Source of the DNA: Notospermus geniculatus
Lineage: Eukaryota > Nemertea > Pilidiophora > Heteronemertea > Lineidae
Length of the DNA: 64,000 nucleotides
Direction: 5' to 3'
Assembly: GCA_002633025.1 (NCBI GenBank)
Contig: NMRB01001628.1
Location: 39,119 to 103,118 of the forward strand
The notes below the pieces were generated by a model. It was given only the letters and a program-made list of their open reading frames with translations, searched no databases and was not told where the DNA came from. Positions 10,901 through 21,290 of this stretch are shown here, piece after piece. The translations under genes and the position numbers were made by a program. Position 1 is the stretch's first letter. Every line of letters begins with the position of its first letter.

Positions 10901-12403
10901 ATGGGAGTTTCCACGGGAGTTTCGGCACCTAAATAAAGCAAATTGGACAGCATCTTAGCATAACCACAATTCAATCCCTTAGGGCCTATTGCCTTGCAAG
11001 AACAATACACATAATTCATGTACCGGTACCAAAACATTAAGTCACCGAGTTATTTTGTAGAACCTGACAGAGCTGTCTTCAGTTCCTGATAACCAGTTGA
11101 CTCACTGATGCAAGCCGGCAGTTTGTTGAGGATATGGAAAAAATCTGGAAGAATGTTACCAACTAGGCTACAATCAGGAGCCCTCTCTGAGAAGTCAACA
11201 GTCTTGGAAGAATCTTTTAAATTCCTCAAGTTCCCAGCCAGCACAAATATTGCAACCACAAAGAAGCTTACCAGAAGCTAGCAGTCTTCTCCTAGCCCAA
11301 CTCCTTGTACTAGGCCTACGTGGATGTGGCGGTTCAACACTTTTCTTCTTGGGTGCAAAACCAAGCTGTTCGATAGGGAATGGAGTACTTCCCTCACCAT
11401 GAAGCTTAGGAGATCGTGGTCTTGTTCTCCTTGCTTTGGCATGCTGGTACAAAGCCAAACCCTTCTTTCGTCTTCTCCGTTTTTTAGATTTGGTTTGGCT
11501 TTCAACATCAGCTTCAACCCTAAGAAAATAAAGAAGATAGACAAATTGAAGGAGAAACTTGCTCTGAAATATCCAGTACAGCAGGAGCAGCGACATGTTC
11601 GTTGCCCCATGCAGGCGACTATGTACACGGCGAAGCGTGGCGGCGCTACCGGTAATCAAGATGGTGAGGTGGCCATCTTGTTTCTTCATTCTTGCACTGG
11701 TGGTTTAGGCGGCGTACTTGATCCGACAGTATATAAAACGCCATATGATAGGCCTAGCCTAGGCCTAGGCTATATCACAAAATAAAAAATGACTACTAGG
11801 GCCTAGATTAGGCCTACCGGTATAATAGGGCTATTTATTTCCCGATTTTCTATCGGCCTATGCCTACCTGTCGGTCGATTTAGGTTAGGCCTACTTCATG
11901 TAGGCCTAGGCCTAGCCTAGGCCTACTTGTCAGTCTTTATTACGACCCCGCCAACATGGCCAACACAAAACAGTAACCTCTCGCCTCTGAACCATGGCGG
12001 TGCCACCTCTGGGAGATGGTTGTGCACCACAAAATGCACATTTACTCCTCTCAAACGGGCATATTCTTACAAGCGAGTCGATACGTAGCACATTGAAATG
12101 TTTTCACTCTCGAATTATCGCGAATGCAGTGCGTAAAAAAGTAACATAACACACAAGAAACCGAAAAACTGGACAAAACCATGGAAAAAATAGCACCCTG
12201 ACCAGGGCCCAGTGAACTCTCCACCTTTGGCCATCTAAATCAGTAATACTACACAACTGTTCAAGCCTGGCCAGAGTTCAGTCTCATATTTAACAACTGC
12301 AGATCCGAATAAAACAATACACTCTGCACATTCACCTTAACTTATCCGTACTTTCAGCAACTTCTTCCTCAGAGTCAGCGGATTCACTCGAATTCAACGC
12401 CAT
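4940..12403 (-). CDS. Large transposon protein with YqaJ-type nuclease domain, possible transposase (seven exons)
   Basis: Proposed exons on the minus strand are 12403-12336, 11519-11272, 10928-10845, 10586-10524, 9954-9892, 9651-5791 and 5060-4940. All have GT-AG signals; intron phases are 2, 1, 1, 1, 1, 2. The sum is about 1,500 residues. Order: acidic start; a basic KKRRRRKK patch (~60); acidic repeats; a helical segment with a LLWLETVRWYG block (~235); a likely coiled-coil (~380-450). The YqaJ-like nuclease lies at ~538-700, with RTPEWFAVRD, HGTTNE, VSPDG and, after a frameshift, EVKCPY. These are the expected metal-binding positions (E, D, ExK). The C-terminal ~800 residues contain SFDGQW (~895) and GSQDAEGFFSQL (~1420), possibly a DDE/RNase H-fold catalytic core (inference). 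A single missing base near 8240 shifts the frame between VSPDG and EVKCPY. This could be a sequencing error or a real inactivating change. Confidence 0.75.
5061..5790 (-). other. Last intron of the YqaJ gene
   Basis: The donor GTAATG is at 5790-5785 and the acceptor TTTTCAG at 5067-5061 on the minus strand. The last exon adds 40 residues in frame to a TGA stop at 4942-4940. AT-rich with no other coding signal. Two similar inverted blocks around 5150 and 5370 (TCTGCTGGCCACCGTCAGATGG-like) suggest a small degenerate hairpin. Confidence 0.6.
9678..10867. repeat. Tandem duplication inside the YqaJ gene, with a repeat tail at the junction
   Basis: Copy I (9678-10246) and copy II (10310-10867) are nearly identical. 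Each contains a complete 63-nt exon (9954-9892 and 10586-10524) and the 3' part of the 84-nt exon. The junction is filled by 63 bp (10247-10309) matching the end of a dispersed repeat found at 38078-38139 and 55571-55632. Because the exons are phase 1 at both ends and a multiple of 3 long, both copies can be included without breaking the frame. Confidence 0.88.
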
Positions 12404-12412
12404 TTTGTCATG

Positions 12413-12502
12413 TTTACCTCTGGATGTGGGAAAACCCGACTCTGGATGTGGGATTGCCACGGCGATAACCTCTGCGCGATGTGTGGGTGATTCCCCAGGG
12501 TG
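12413..12502 (-). repeat. Right terminal inverted repeat
   Basis: Exact reverse complement of 2035-2124, including the two CCCACATCCAGAG motifs. The YqaJ gene starts 9 bp inside it. Confidence 0.93.
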
Positions 12503-12722
12503 GAGATGTCTGTTGACCGCGCCATAGCAGTCTGGGCTCCGACGAAGGCGGCCATCTTGTGCAGCCCGTCACGGGCTAAGAACATGAAGAAGGTCATGGC
12601 CATAACGGCATTGTTCGCGTTTGTATGCGACATACAACTGTTCTGGGTCATGGCGTACAGCATTGATGAAAGAACAGGTAAATAAATTACAATGCAAAAG
12701 TGTATAGAATCCGTGTAAATAT

Positions 12723-12900
12723 GTCAACTGTATGCAGACTGTCCAAGATACAGAATAGCACAAAATTGACACACAAAATGATAATAAGCAAGAAGTCAAT
12801 CTCCAGAATTCACGAATTTTCGACCCCAACCGGGGTCTTTTTCAAGTGGAACTTTACAATCTGAAACTCTAGAAAAGACTGAGCTGAAACCCGAATGTGG
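12723..12900 (-). repeat. Single arm of the GGGGTCGAAAA hairpin family
   Basis: This block in intron 2 of GPCR copy A is almost the exact reverse complement of 41465-41625, over more than 120 bp. The ribozyme-like CTGAGGA word is changed here to CTTGAAA. Confidence 0.75.
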
Positions 12901-13089
12901 GGCAAAATTGATTAAGTCTGGAGGGCGAAGTCGGTGGGGGTATGGGGGCCCTCCGCCAGAAAAAAATGAATATCTACATCCTCTCAGATGCATTTCCCCG
13001 ACATCTGACACCACAACAACATGGCTTGAATAGGGAAAATGGCCTTTTAGAGGAGAAATTTGCTTTGTCCCTTTTTGCTGCCCCCCCCC

Positions 13090-13122
13090 NNNNNNNNNNN
13101 NNNNNNNNNNNNNNNNNNNNNN
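13090..13122. other. Assembly gap in a C/G homopolymer
   Basis: 33 Ns are flanked by runs of C on both sides. Any frame crossing it is meaningless. Confidence 0.95.
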
Positions 13123-13769
13123 AACCCCCCCCCCCCCCCCCCCCGTAAACAGCATGGCATAATGTTCTCCAGCACTGTTCAATCAGGATCACGATGCCTC
13201 CCGACGGTGACAATCATTTTATTCCATCCGGTGTCGAATATTCGCACTCTTAAAGGTATGTCGTTGATAGAGTTCGTTACCCCCGAAGCTCTTCTTTTTG
13301 CCACTCTACCCATGCTTCATCAACTCCTGGTTGGAACTATATCATCGGCTGCAACATCGCCATCATCATCGGCGTGAGACGAGCAGGAGATAAACGTAAG
13401 CGAATGACAGCGACGTCTGGCGGCAATCACGAAAATACGAAATCACGTGAGAGGGAAAGCAAGTTCACGATGCGCATGCTCGTGATGGTGAGCCTCGCTT
13501 ACGTTTTGTGTTCTATACCAGTGAAAATGTATGCATTTTATATACAAGTTCCTAGAATCGGTGCCATATTGTACAACATGACAGTGACGTACTGGTTTCT
13601 GCCATACAAAATTGTGTCCTGGGCACTCGGGCTTGTTTGTATTGGGAAGTCAACTACGCAGTCAATTTCTGAATGTATTTATTGGCGGAGGGAACAAATT
13701 CCGGAACGATGCTAAAGACATATTTTCAACATGCCGCAGGAAAACTCTTGATCCACTCTTTATCTTTAA

Positions 13770-13923
13770 AGGGCCTCTAGAGGCAGCTCGCCATTAGGCT
13801 ACTATCAGTACCGGTTCTTCAGCTAGGCGGCGCCACTTTAACGTTAATCACCAGTACGAGGTATTGAACCTGGGTTTTCCCCGGGGTTTTCCCCAGCCAT
13901 GCTGGGCTGCCTCTAGAGGCCCT
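13770..13923. mobile_element. 154-bp MITE with TTAA target duplication
   Basis: The TIRs AGGGCCTCTAGAGGCAGC and GCTGCCTCTAGAGGCCCT are flanked by TTAA (13766-13769 and 13924-13927). The paralogous site in GPCR copy C near 20758 reads CTTTAAAATG without the insert, so this is an empty-site-verified insertion. TTAA duplications are typical of piggyBac and Kolobok elements. Confidence 0.85.
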
Positions 13924-13927
13924 TTAA

Positions 13928-15255
13928 AATGACTTTCTCCTTTTGTACATCGGTGTAAGTTTTTTTTGTATTCCCCATCTGTGAGTGTTCCCTTTCTATT
14001 GTCTGACGGATTAAGCTGCGACTTGACAATAGGGGACACATAGAGAAACGTGTCGATCTGTCTGCCTGTGTTTTCAAACAATAAAGGGACACACTGATCC
14101 ACAGAAACACTGCCAGATGTAACACAGGTATATGCCTACAATATTAAAAACCGTGGTCTTCAACGCTGAGTTTTTAAAAACACGTGACACAATTCTTTTC
14201 ACTCTGTTCCGATCGTGCTCTGCCTGTTGGCCAGCGTACAGAATTTGCAACCTCTACAACTTAAACAGGAGACAGTGCAAACGCCCCCTCAAAAAGTCCA
14301 CGCTACAAAATTGCAGCAACAAGAGACAGCGCCAACGCCTCGTCAAAAAAAATCTATACTGCAATTAAAGATATCTGAGCAACTTGCAGGGGGAAATGTG
14401 AATACCAAAGAAAGTGCTGAAAACACGTCTCTAATTTCCACTGTATCAACACTCAGCTGCCCTGTAGTACGAACTTTGTCGCGGAGTATCTTCCTGGTCG
14501 TGTGGTAAATGTAGGCTACTTCGGTCTGTTCACAACCCCGGGTTCGCAACGTGACGCTATAGACCTTCGGGTCTTCACTCAGACGGCAGGTTCATGAAAT
14601 ACATGTATGAAGGCGTTTGCTTTAGCTTAAATTCAGGAAGCAACAACTGGGCTTTAGCATTTCTGGATTGAAACAGGTGCAGTTATTTTCGTCTTGTGAA
14701 TGGATAAGCAGTGAACCTCGGTCGCGTCCACCGTCCAGCCAGTAGGATATCTTGGTTGAAGCGGATGGATGTGGCGTTTCACAAATCAACATCAACTGCC
14801 ACTGCGGTACGGGTTGACACGCATTGCATTCTTCTCGTGTACGCGATGCATGTTACCGTTCGCATTGGCTGTCAGTTTAAGCTAGATTCATACTTCTCCG
14901 CCCTTTGCGCTTTGCACTTGTCCGTTGCCTATGTTTATCTGTGGTACAAACATTAAAATTACTTTTTCTATCTCGCACTCACATTCGAAACGGACACGCG
15001 CAAATCGCAAAAAGCTAAGTATGAATTGGCCTTAAGTCGATTTACTTTGGAAAATGGGCGATTCCCGAAGTGACAGCAGGTGTATGTCATGAAGTCAGTG
15101 TCTTAATAATCTAATGCCGCCATATTCATCCCCTCTACAGCATATACAATAACGGATTAAGCGTTAAGGGCTTTAATCCCGTGACAAACAATACCGGCTG
15201 GCATAGGAAAGGGCAGAAGATTCTATTCCACCCTACACACAGAGCTCCAAAGAAA
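13928..15255. repeat. Duplicated GPCR-array flank, unit 1
   Basis: The stretch from about 13930 to 15060 is repeated as 20765-21281 plus 22382-23150, and again as about 26440-27410. It includes an old hairpin MITE (about 13965-14125) that is also present at 20800-20970. Short frames here do not look coding. The order GPCR 3' exon, flank, next GPCR 5' exon is conserved between units. Confidence 0.75.
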
Positions 15256-15566
15256 AGAGCACAAAAGTCGACACACAAAATGATAATATACAGGAAGTCA
15301 ACTTCCAAAATTTCCCAAATTTTCGACCCCAGTCGGGGTCTTCCTCAGGCACTTTCTGGTAAGAAACTCCAGAAAAGACTGAGCTGAATCCCAAATGTAG
15401 ATCTGAAGTATCCTGTATCCTTAAGTATCCTACAGGATACTTCAGATCTACATTTGGGATTCAGCTCAGTCTTTTCTGGAATTTCTTACTAAAAAGTGAC
15501 TGAGGAAGACCCCGCTTGGGGTCGAAAATTTGCGAAACATTGGAAGTTGACTTCCTGTATATTACC
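15256..15566. repeat. Complete hairpin repeat with ribozyme-like cores in both arms
   Basis: Two long arms are nearly complementary. The right arm reads CTGAGGA (15500-15506), an AGACCCC/GGGGTC stem, then GAAA (15524-15527). The left arm carries the complement. Related copies lie at 180-330, 12723-12900, 38130-38325, 41465-41625 and 49440-49670. Confidence 0.8.
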
Positions 15567-15767
15567 CTACACTGAGCCGACGTGAAGAAATTTTTGGCCA
15601 CTGAAGGGAGTTCTTCTGATGGTTATATGGTTACTGTCTTATGAAGTTTGGATCCGACCGTTCGGATGGAAAGATCGAGTCCACGAAGCTCTATTTTGTC
15701 TTTTTTCTCTGATTGGATGTTAATCCATGTTTGACACACAGGCATTGTGGTACTCGACTTTTCACTG

Positions 15768-17692
15768 ATGTCAAAAGAGAGTTTCGTCGGGATGGAAAAA
15801 ATACATTCAAATGGAAACGTGACAATCAGCCAAGTTCTGGCTGATGAATATTTACTGATGCAACTCGTGTTCAATTACATGACACGAATTTGGTCAATAT
15901 TGATAATCATAATCGGATTGCCTAGCAACGCAATGGCGTTCATGGTTGCTACGAAACGAAGTAACCGGAACCAATCGACGTGTACCTACATGGCTGGTTT
16001 AGCCATCGCCGACAGCATCGTCCTCGTCAACTTTATTTTTTATTCCTATCTGTTTTTCTGGCTTAGAGGGGAGGTTTTTCCAAACCAGGAACTGGCGTTT
16101 TTGTGAGTATTGTTGCAGAAAAGAAAATGTTGCCCATTATTCGTCATGGGATACTGCTACTGACAGAGTCAGCAGAGCTGGTAAAATGGTCGAGTGGCGT
16201 CCATCGGTCGGTCGATGGGTCGGTGCGTGTGGCCTTCATCCATCCGTCACGAAGACAAATTCGAGAACTAATGCGTGAGGTTCTAAATTTACAAACAAAA
16301 TATGTGATTCCCTCTTCATTTTCGGCTGCGGAAACATTTAGGTTTACATGGCCGACTCCGCTGGTGTCAGCTCAGATTTCAGCCCATTTTAGTGTAAGCC
16401 GTATGATGATTATGAGATTCTCCGCAAAATCACGTCTTCTTCAGGTCATGAAATCACGTGAAATCCACGTCAGACGAAGACGTGATTTTCACGTGAATCC
16501 ACGTGTGCTTGCCGTTACTGCTGTTATTGAAATCTAGGGAAAGTCGTGTTTTGCTAAACCAGGAGGTTTACGGAACCTAGTCTCAAGCCTTATGATTTCT
16601 AAATGTAGGTTCACGCATTTCATCTCGTACTCGTCTGGTATGAGCTCAGGTCTCTTCCTGGCCGAGATGTCCGTTGATCGCGCCATAGCCGTCTGGGCTC
16701 CGATGAAGGCAGCCATTTTGTGCAGCCCGTCACGTGCTAAGAAGATCATGGCCATAACGGCACTCTCCACATTTATATGCAATATTCAGCTGTTTTGGAT
16801 CCACACGTACAGTATTGAAGAAAGGACAGGTATTTATTCAAAATATTGCCAACTTTCTCAAGTGTGGAACGTAGGTTAATTTCTTTGGGCGTGTACTGTA
16901 CCTCTTGTGTCGTTAGATATGCGGCCTCGAGTTCGTTGCAACAATAACAACGACAAAAGAACGTACGGTCTTGTTCAAACGTTTCTGGACACCAACCATC
17001 TCCAGAAATACATTAGGTCCAGGAAATGAAGTTGAATTTTGTATTTCGTACTTCGGGTTTCGTCAGATTTCCGAAACCTCATTAGTGTCTCCAGTTTGAA
17101 GATTTTTGGCGAAAAATAACAGTAGAAAATCTTTGCTCAGTCTGATAATGATTGAGTGATTAAAAATGTCTGAAAACTCAAAATATTTCTTCAAGGTATG
17201 GTGTTGCTCGACTGGAAGGTGCGGGAAGCTCCACTTTTACTCACCATTTCTTTGAATCATCAGCTCATAGTCGGAACAATCCTGCCCTTTCTCGTTATTG
17301 TGGGCTGCAACATGGGCATCATCGTCGGCGTCACACGAGCAGAAAATAAACGTAAACAAATCGCAGCGACGTCTGGTGGCAACCAAGAAAGTAAGAAATC
17401 ACGTGACAGTGAAAGCAAGTACATGGTGCGCATGCTCGTGATGGTCAGCCTCGCTTACTTTTTGCTTTCAATACCGCATAGACTGTACGATGCATGTCAT
17501 ACGATCCCTTCCGTAAGTGCTATGTACAACCTGTCGGACTTGTATTGGTTTCTACGATATAAGATTGAGGTCTGGACATTTTATTTGCTATGGAGTTTGA
17601 ATTATGCAGTTAATTTTTACGCGTATATGATTGGAGGAGGAAGCAAGTTTCGGAATGATGCGAAAGAAATCATTGGCTCGCTCTGTCATTAG
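15768..17692 (+). CDS. Class A (rhodopsin-like) GPCR, copy B, intact
   Basis: Three exons, 15768-16102, 16609-16829 and 17196-17692, joined at phases 2 and 1 by GT-AG introns, give 350 residues. A short N-terminus with NVT is followed by TM1 with GLPSNAMAF (the GN motif), TM2 with LAIAD, TM3 ending in MSVDRAIAVWAP (DRA replacing DRY), TM4, TM5 with GTILPFLVIVGC, a basic third loop, TM6 MVSLAYFLLSIP, and TM7 with NYAVNFYAY in place of NPxxY. It should sit in the plasma membrane and signal through G proteins. The ligand cannot be told; peptide-like receptors are my loose guess. A second in-frame ATG lies at 15792. It is the only copy of the array without a break. Confidence 0.85.
16103..16608 (+). 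other. Intron 1 of GPCR copy B containing a dead alternative exon start
   Basis: At about 16330-16365 a second acceptor-like block (AACATTTAG then a TM3-like GCCGACTCCGCTGGT) resembles the start of the copy D exon but soon diverges. It looks like a relic of exon duplication or conversion. Short hairpins of the form CACGTGAAATCCACGTCAGACG follow. Confidence 0.45.
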
Positions 17693-18070
17693 CGGGAGTA
17701 AGACAGGCTCGCGCCATGTCAAATTATTATCACAGAAGAATTCTTACCACAATGATCGTTTCCGATAATCAAGAGCGGAGATCCGATAGTGTATACGTAT
17801 CAGTACTTCTAAAATCAAATTTAAGGTTCCAGAATACCATGTTTTGGAAATTTAGGCAAAGTTGAATTTCCCTAACATGGAATTTGTGGACCTATTTAGT
17901 CTTAAAGCCTTATGATTATGTGATTGTCTGCAAAATCACGTCATAAAATTACGTGAAATCCACGTCAGACGAAGACATAATTTCACGTGAAAACCACGTG
18001 TGCATGCTAGTACGACAATTATTGAAATCCAGCCTATATTACATGTATGTCACTTCACCAGGAAGTTTAT
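17693..18070. other. Spacer downstream of GPCR copy B
   Basis: No gene seen. Similar sequence recurs at 25310-25660, another sign that these flanks were duplicated with the receptor copies. Confidence 0.5.
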
Positions 18071-18572
18071 CAGGGGCGGATACAGAGGGGGTGTTCTGGG
18101 GGTTGGACCCCCCGTCGGCGACCAAAGATAACATTTTTTTTCTCTTAACATCGAACATCTCGCTTGTGGCGTAGCGCCTGCCCGTGTCTTTGATGTAATC
18201 ATGCTGATACAGTCGTTGCATCGATGATTCGACGAAATTCTCTTCCCCTGCTTGGGAAAACTGTTGCCTTATAGGCCTACTGGTAGGCCTACTGCATTGT
18301 GTATGCGTGCACTATTTCGAAATGTCTAAGAGGCGTGGCATCGGGCTGGCTGGTAAGAACAGAAGATCATACTGTTCAAAACAACGTTTGTATCAGACTT
18401 TCTCAACCTCAGATGCCAGGAAATCGTGTCTCAGGGCTGCTAATTTTCAACATTTTACTGGGGTTGTTCCCCCAGACCCCCCGCCATTCGGCGCCGAAGG
18501 GAAGGCACAAGAGAGTCCTGGTGCCTCTACCTTCAGAACCCACCCCTCGAGAAAATCCTGGATCCGCCCCTG
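18071..18572. mobile_element. 502-bp hAT-like MITE with CAGGGGCGGAT ends
   Basis: The TIRs are CAGGGGCGGATACAG and CTGGATCCGCCCCTG. TTTAT borders both sides (18066-18070 and 18573-18577). CAGGGG-type ends are common in hAT elements. The paralogous flank near 25650 has the sequence without the insert. An unrelated solo end lies near 1738. Confidence 0.75.
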
Positions 18573-18739
18573 TTTATAGAACCCTTTAGTTTCAAAGCCT
18601 TATGGTTTTCCAGATCTAGGTTCACGTACTTTATCGCCAACTCGGCTGGTGTCAGCACGGATCTGTTGTTATTGAAATGTAGGGAAACTCGTGTTTTGCT
18701 AAACCACCTAGTCTCAAGCCTTATGACTTCTAAATGGAG

Positions 18740-18905
18740 GTTCACGCATTTCATCTCGTACTCGTCTGGTATGAGCTCAGGTCTCTTCCTGGCCGAAATG
18801 TCGTTTGACCGCGCCATAGCAGGCTCCGATGAAGGCGGCCATCTTGTGCAGCTCATCATGTGCCAAGAAGGTCATGGCCGCTATGACTTTCCTCACGTTG
18901 GTCCA
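18740..18905 (+). pseudogene. GPCR copy C, TM3-TM4 exon relic
   Basis: The start reads GLFLAEMSFDRAIA as in the family, then a deletion after GCCATAGC removes several bases relative to copies B and D and breaks the frame. Similarity fades by about 18900. Confidence 0.75.
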
Positions 18906-20211
18906 CGAAATGTGGTTGTGAATAGTGCAAAAGAAAACGTCTGGTGGCAAGACCGAATGAAACGATTTTTGAGCGATGGACTAGTCAAACTGCGATTAGG
19001 GCCTGATAGGGATTGGTTTGGTGTCAGGCAGTTAGCTTCTTAAACCCATGACCACGGGAGTAGTTGGCCTACTGACTGACAGTGCAAAGTCCTGAAAAAC
19101 AGTGTCAATCATACCTTTCGAAACAGTGGGACTTCCTGTCTCGCGAGGACGAGATTTCAGCGAATCATGCAGTCCAATATGACCGCTCTCTGCGTAGCGG
19201 AGTGTCTCTGTTGTGCCGGTGCACGTTTACATCAAGCATGTAGCGCATAGGTTGACTTGCTAGCTAATTAACATTCGACGTCGAAGGAACCATGCGGGAC
19301 CTAAAACACCGAATAGATCAGATGACGTACCAACTTTTTGGTATCAGGATGATTTAAAATGGAGTTATGCAAGGCAACGTAAAAAAAATTCTGTTCTTAG
19401 ATTTCGTAGCCATGTGAACCGGATAGTTTCAGCTCGCATTTTTTATAATTCGCCCGACCTGGTCTCACGTGATAGCTTGCAGAGTGTGATACACATACCC
19501 TTAGTTCGAACCCTATCCCTCACCGTCACCCGCCAGTTGCCGAGACAGAGAGATCAGCTCACCGGGGTGAGCTATTACGATGGTGCAGCGTCCGTCGTCT
19601 GTCGTCCGTTAGCAGGGCACGTTTCGTAACCGCTGGAGCATATTGATCTGAAACTTGGTACATCTATACCCCTAGTTCAGGTCACCTATGACACCAAGTT
19701 TCGGTCCGATTCGATTCAGCTTTGCCACCAGGTGGCGGAAATCAAAAACACAAAATGTGCAATAACTCCTGAACTAATGACTGGATCACCTCCAGATTTT
19801 TATCATACATGTAGGTGTATCTAATAAAGATACATTACAAATGTAACGGGTTTTTGATTTGACCTACTTTTCAAGGTCACGAGGTCAAAGTTCAAAATTT
19901 TGCAATTTTGGTGGCGCGTTTCGTGGCGATTTGACATGTTATCTTCTAACTTGGTGTGATCATCTGTCTATCTATCTAGGTACCTCTATGTGTACATCAC
20001 AATTTTTGCTCATCTTGGAAAATGGACATTGGCAATGGCACATGTGTCATAAATTCTCAAACCAGAATGTTTTAACCTTGAAATTTGGATCATAATAGTA
20101 CCCTGGAACTCAAGGCTTGCCCTGGAACATTTCGATTTAACATTTGTCATTTGTTCTTTTGGTACATTCACCCAGGTGAGCACATGGTCCATGGACCATT
20201 TCATTTCGTCA
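18906..20211. other. Spacer with dispersed repeat
   Basis: No gene seen. From about 19555 to 20206 lies a copy of the dispersed repeat that contains GCAGGGCACGTTTCGTAACCG and ends near the palindrome TGGTCCATGGACCATTTCAT. A complete-looking copy is at 39318-40221. Confidence 0.6.
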
Positions 20212-20793
20212 GGTGTCGAATAATCGGACTTTCTTGATAGAGTTCGTTACCTCCGAAACTCCTCTTTTTGCCACTCTATCCACGCTTCGTCCACTCCTGG
20301 TTGGAACTATGATGCCGTTCTCATTATCATCGGCTGCAACATCGCCATCATCATCGGCGTCAGACGAACAGAAGATACACGTCAGCGAATGACAGCGACA
20401 TCTGGCGGCAATTAAGAAAACAAGAAGTCACGTGAGAGAGAATGCAAGTACATGATGCGTATGCTCGTGATGGTGAGCCTCGCTTACGTTTTGTGTTCCA
20501 TACTAGTGAGAATGTAGGCCTATGCATTTTATATACATGTACAAGTTTCTAGAATCGGTGCCATGTACAACATGACAGTGATGTACTGGTTTCTGCGATA
20601 CAAAATTGAGTCCTGGGCACTCGGGCTGGTTTGGGAAGTCAACTCCGCAGTGAATTTCTATACGTATGCGATTGGCGCAGGGAACAAATTCCGGAACGAT
20701 ATGCTAAAGAAATATTTTCAAGATGCCGCAGGAAAAACTCTTGATCCGCTCTATATCTTTAAAATGACTTTCTCCTCTGGTATACAGGTTTAA
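20212..20793 (+). pseudogene. GPCR copy C, TM5-TM7 exon relic
   Basis: Closely related to the last exon of copy A. It has a one-base loss in TM5 relative to copy D, an in-frame TAA in the third loop (GGCAATTAAG) and a TAG before the TM6-TM7 loop. The last part, with LYNMTVMYWFLRYKIE and VNFYTYAIG, is still readable to 20793. Confidence 0.8.
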
Positions 20794-21281
20794 GTTTTTT
20801 TAGTGTTCCGCATCTGTGAGTGTTCCCTTCCTATTGTCTGGTGGAATATAAGCTGCGACTTGACAATAGGACACACACAGAGAAACGTGTCAATCTATCT
20901 GCCTGGGTTTCCATAACAATAAACGGACACACTGATACACAGAAACACTGCCAGATGTAACACCTGTACAGGCCTACAATTTGTTAAATAAAGCCATGGA
21001 CTTCAACCCTGAGTTTTTTAAAAACACAGAGTTCCTTTCATTGTGTTCTGCCTGTTGGTCAGCGTGCAAAATTTGCAACCTCTTTTCAACTTCAACAGGA
21101 AACAGTACAAACGCCCCCTCAAAAAATCTACGCTACGAAATTTGGAACTTCTTTGAAACTTATATAAGAAACAGTGCCAACGCCTCCTCAAAAAATGTGC
21201 TGCAATAGTTAAATTAAAGATATCTGAGCAACTTGCAGACTGGGGGAAATGTGAATACGAAAGAAATGGTTGAAAATACGT
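20794..21281. repeat. Duplicated GPCR-array flank, unit 2 (first part)
   Basis: Matches 13930-14430, including the hairpin MITE whose other relative at 34258-34377 has ends GTGTAACATCTGCCAGTG and CACTGGCAGATATAACAC. Continues at 22382 after an inserted element. Confidence 0.75.
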
Positions 21282-21290
21282 CTCTAATTT

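Larger units (their letters stand above)
2035..12502. mobile_element. 10.5-kb autonomous-type DNA transposon with 90-bp TIRs, 5-bp TSD, two convergent genes
   Basis: The ends are inverted copies of each other for 90 bp, starting CACCCTGGGG and finishing CCCCAGGGTG, and are flanked by GAGAT (2030-2034 and 12503-12507). Removing the element and one GAGAT restores the reading frame of the GPCR exon. Inside, a zinc-finger gene runs rightward from 2125 and a large YqaJ-domain gene runs leftward from 12403. Their 3' ends meet near 4670-4940. I cannot assign a superfamily. A CAC start and 5-bp TSD recall Transib/RAG elements, but the proteins do not look RAG-like. The SQD/E/FF motif near the big protein's C-terminus recalls P/THAP9 transposases, but those make 8-bp TSDs. 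ISL2EU elements are, as I remember, also associated with YqaJ proteins. Confidence 0.9.
12508..13797 (+). pseudogene. GPCR copy A, rest of TM3-TM4 exon and TM5-TM7 exon
   Basis: After the transposon, the interrupted exon continues in frame (12508-12677) with DRAIAVWAP, the family's version of the DRY motif, then TM4, to a donor GTAAAT. The next exon starts near 13256 (acceptor TAAAG, phase 1) with TM5. Relative to copies B and D, the TM5 end is shifted and shortened near 13345, so the third loop and TM6 are read in another frame from 13374. A second frame change falls in TM7 near 13650. The C-terminal end is replaced by a MITE inserted at TTAA (13770). No first exon is found. This copy was probably already defective apart from the transposon insertion. 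Confidence 0.8.

Noticed and set aside
2035-12502. RAG/Transib identity for the large transposon
   Set aside because: CAC termini and a 5-bp TSD fit, but I see no RAG1 or RAG2-like motif in either protein; kept only as a comparison.
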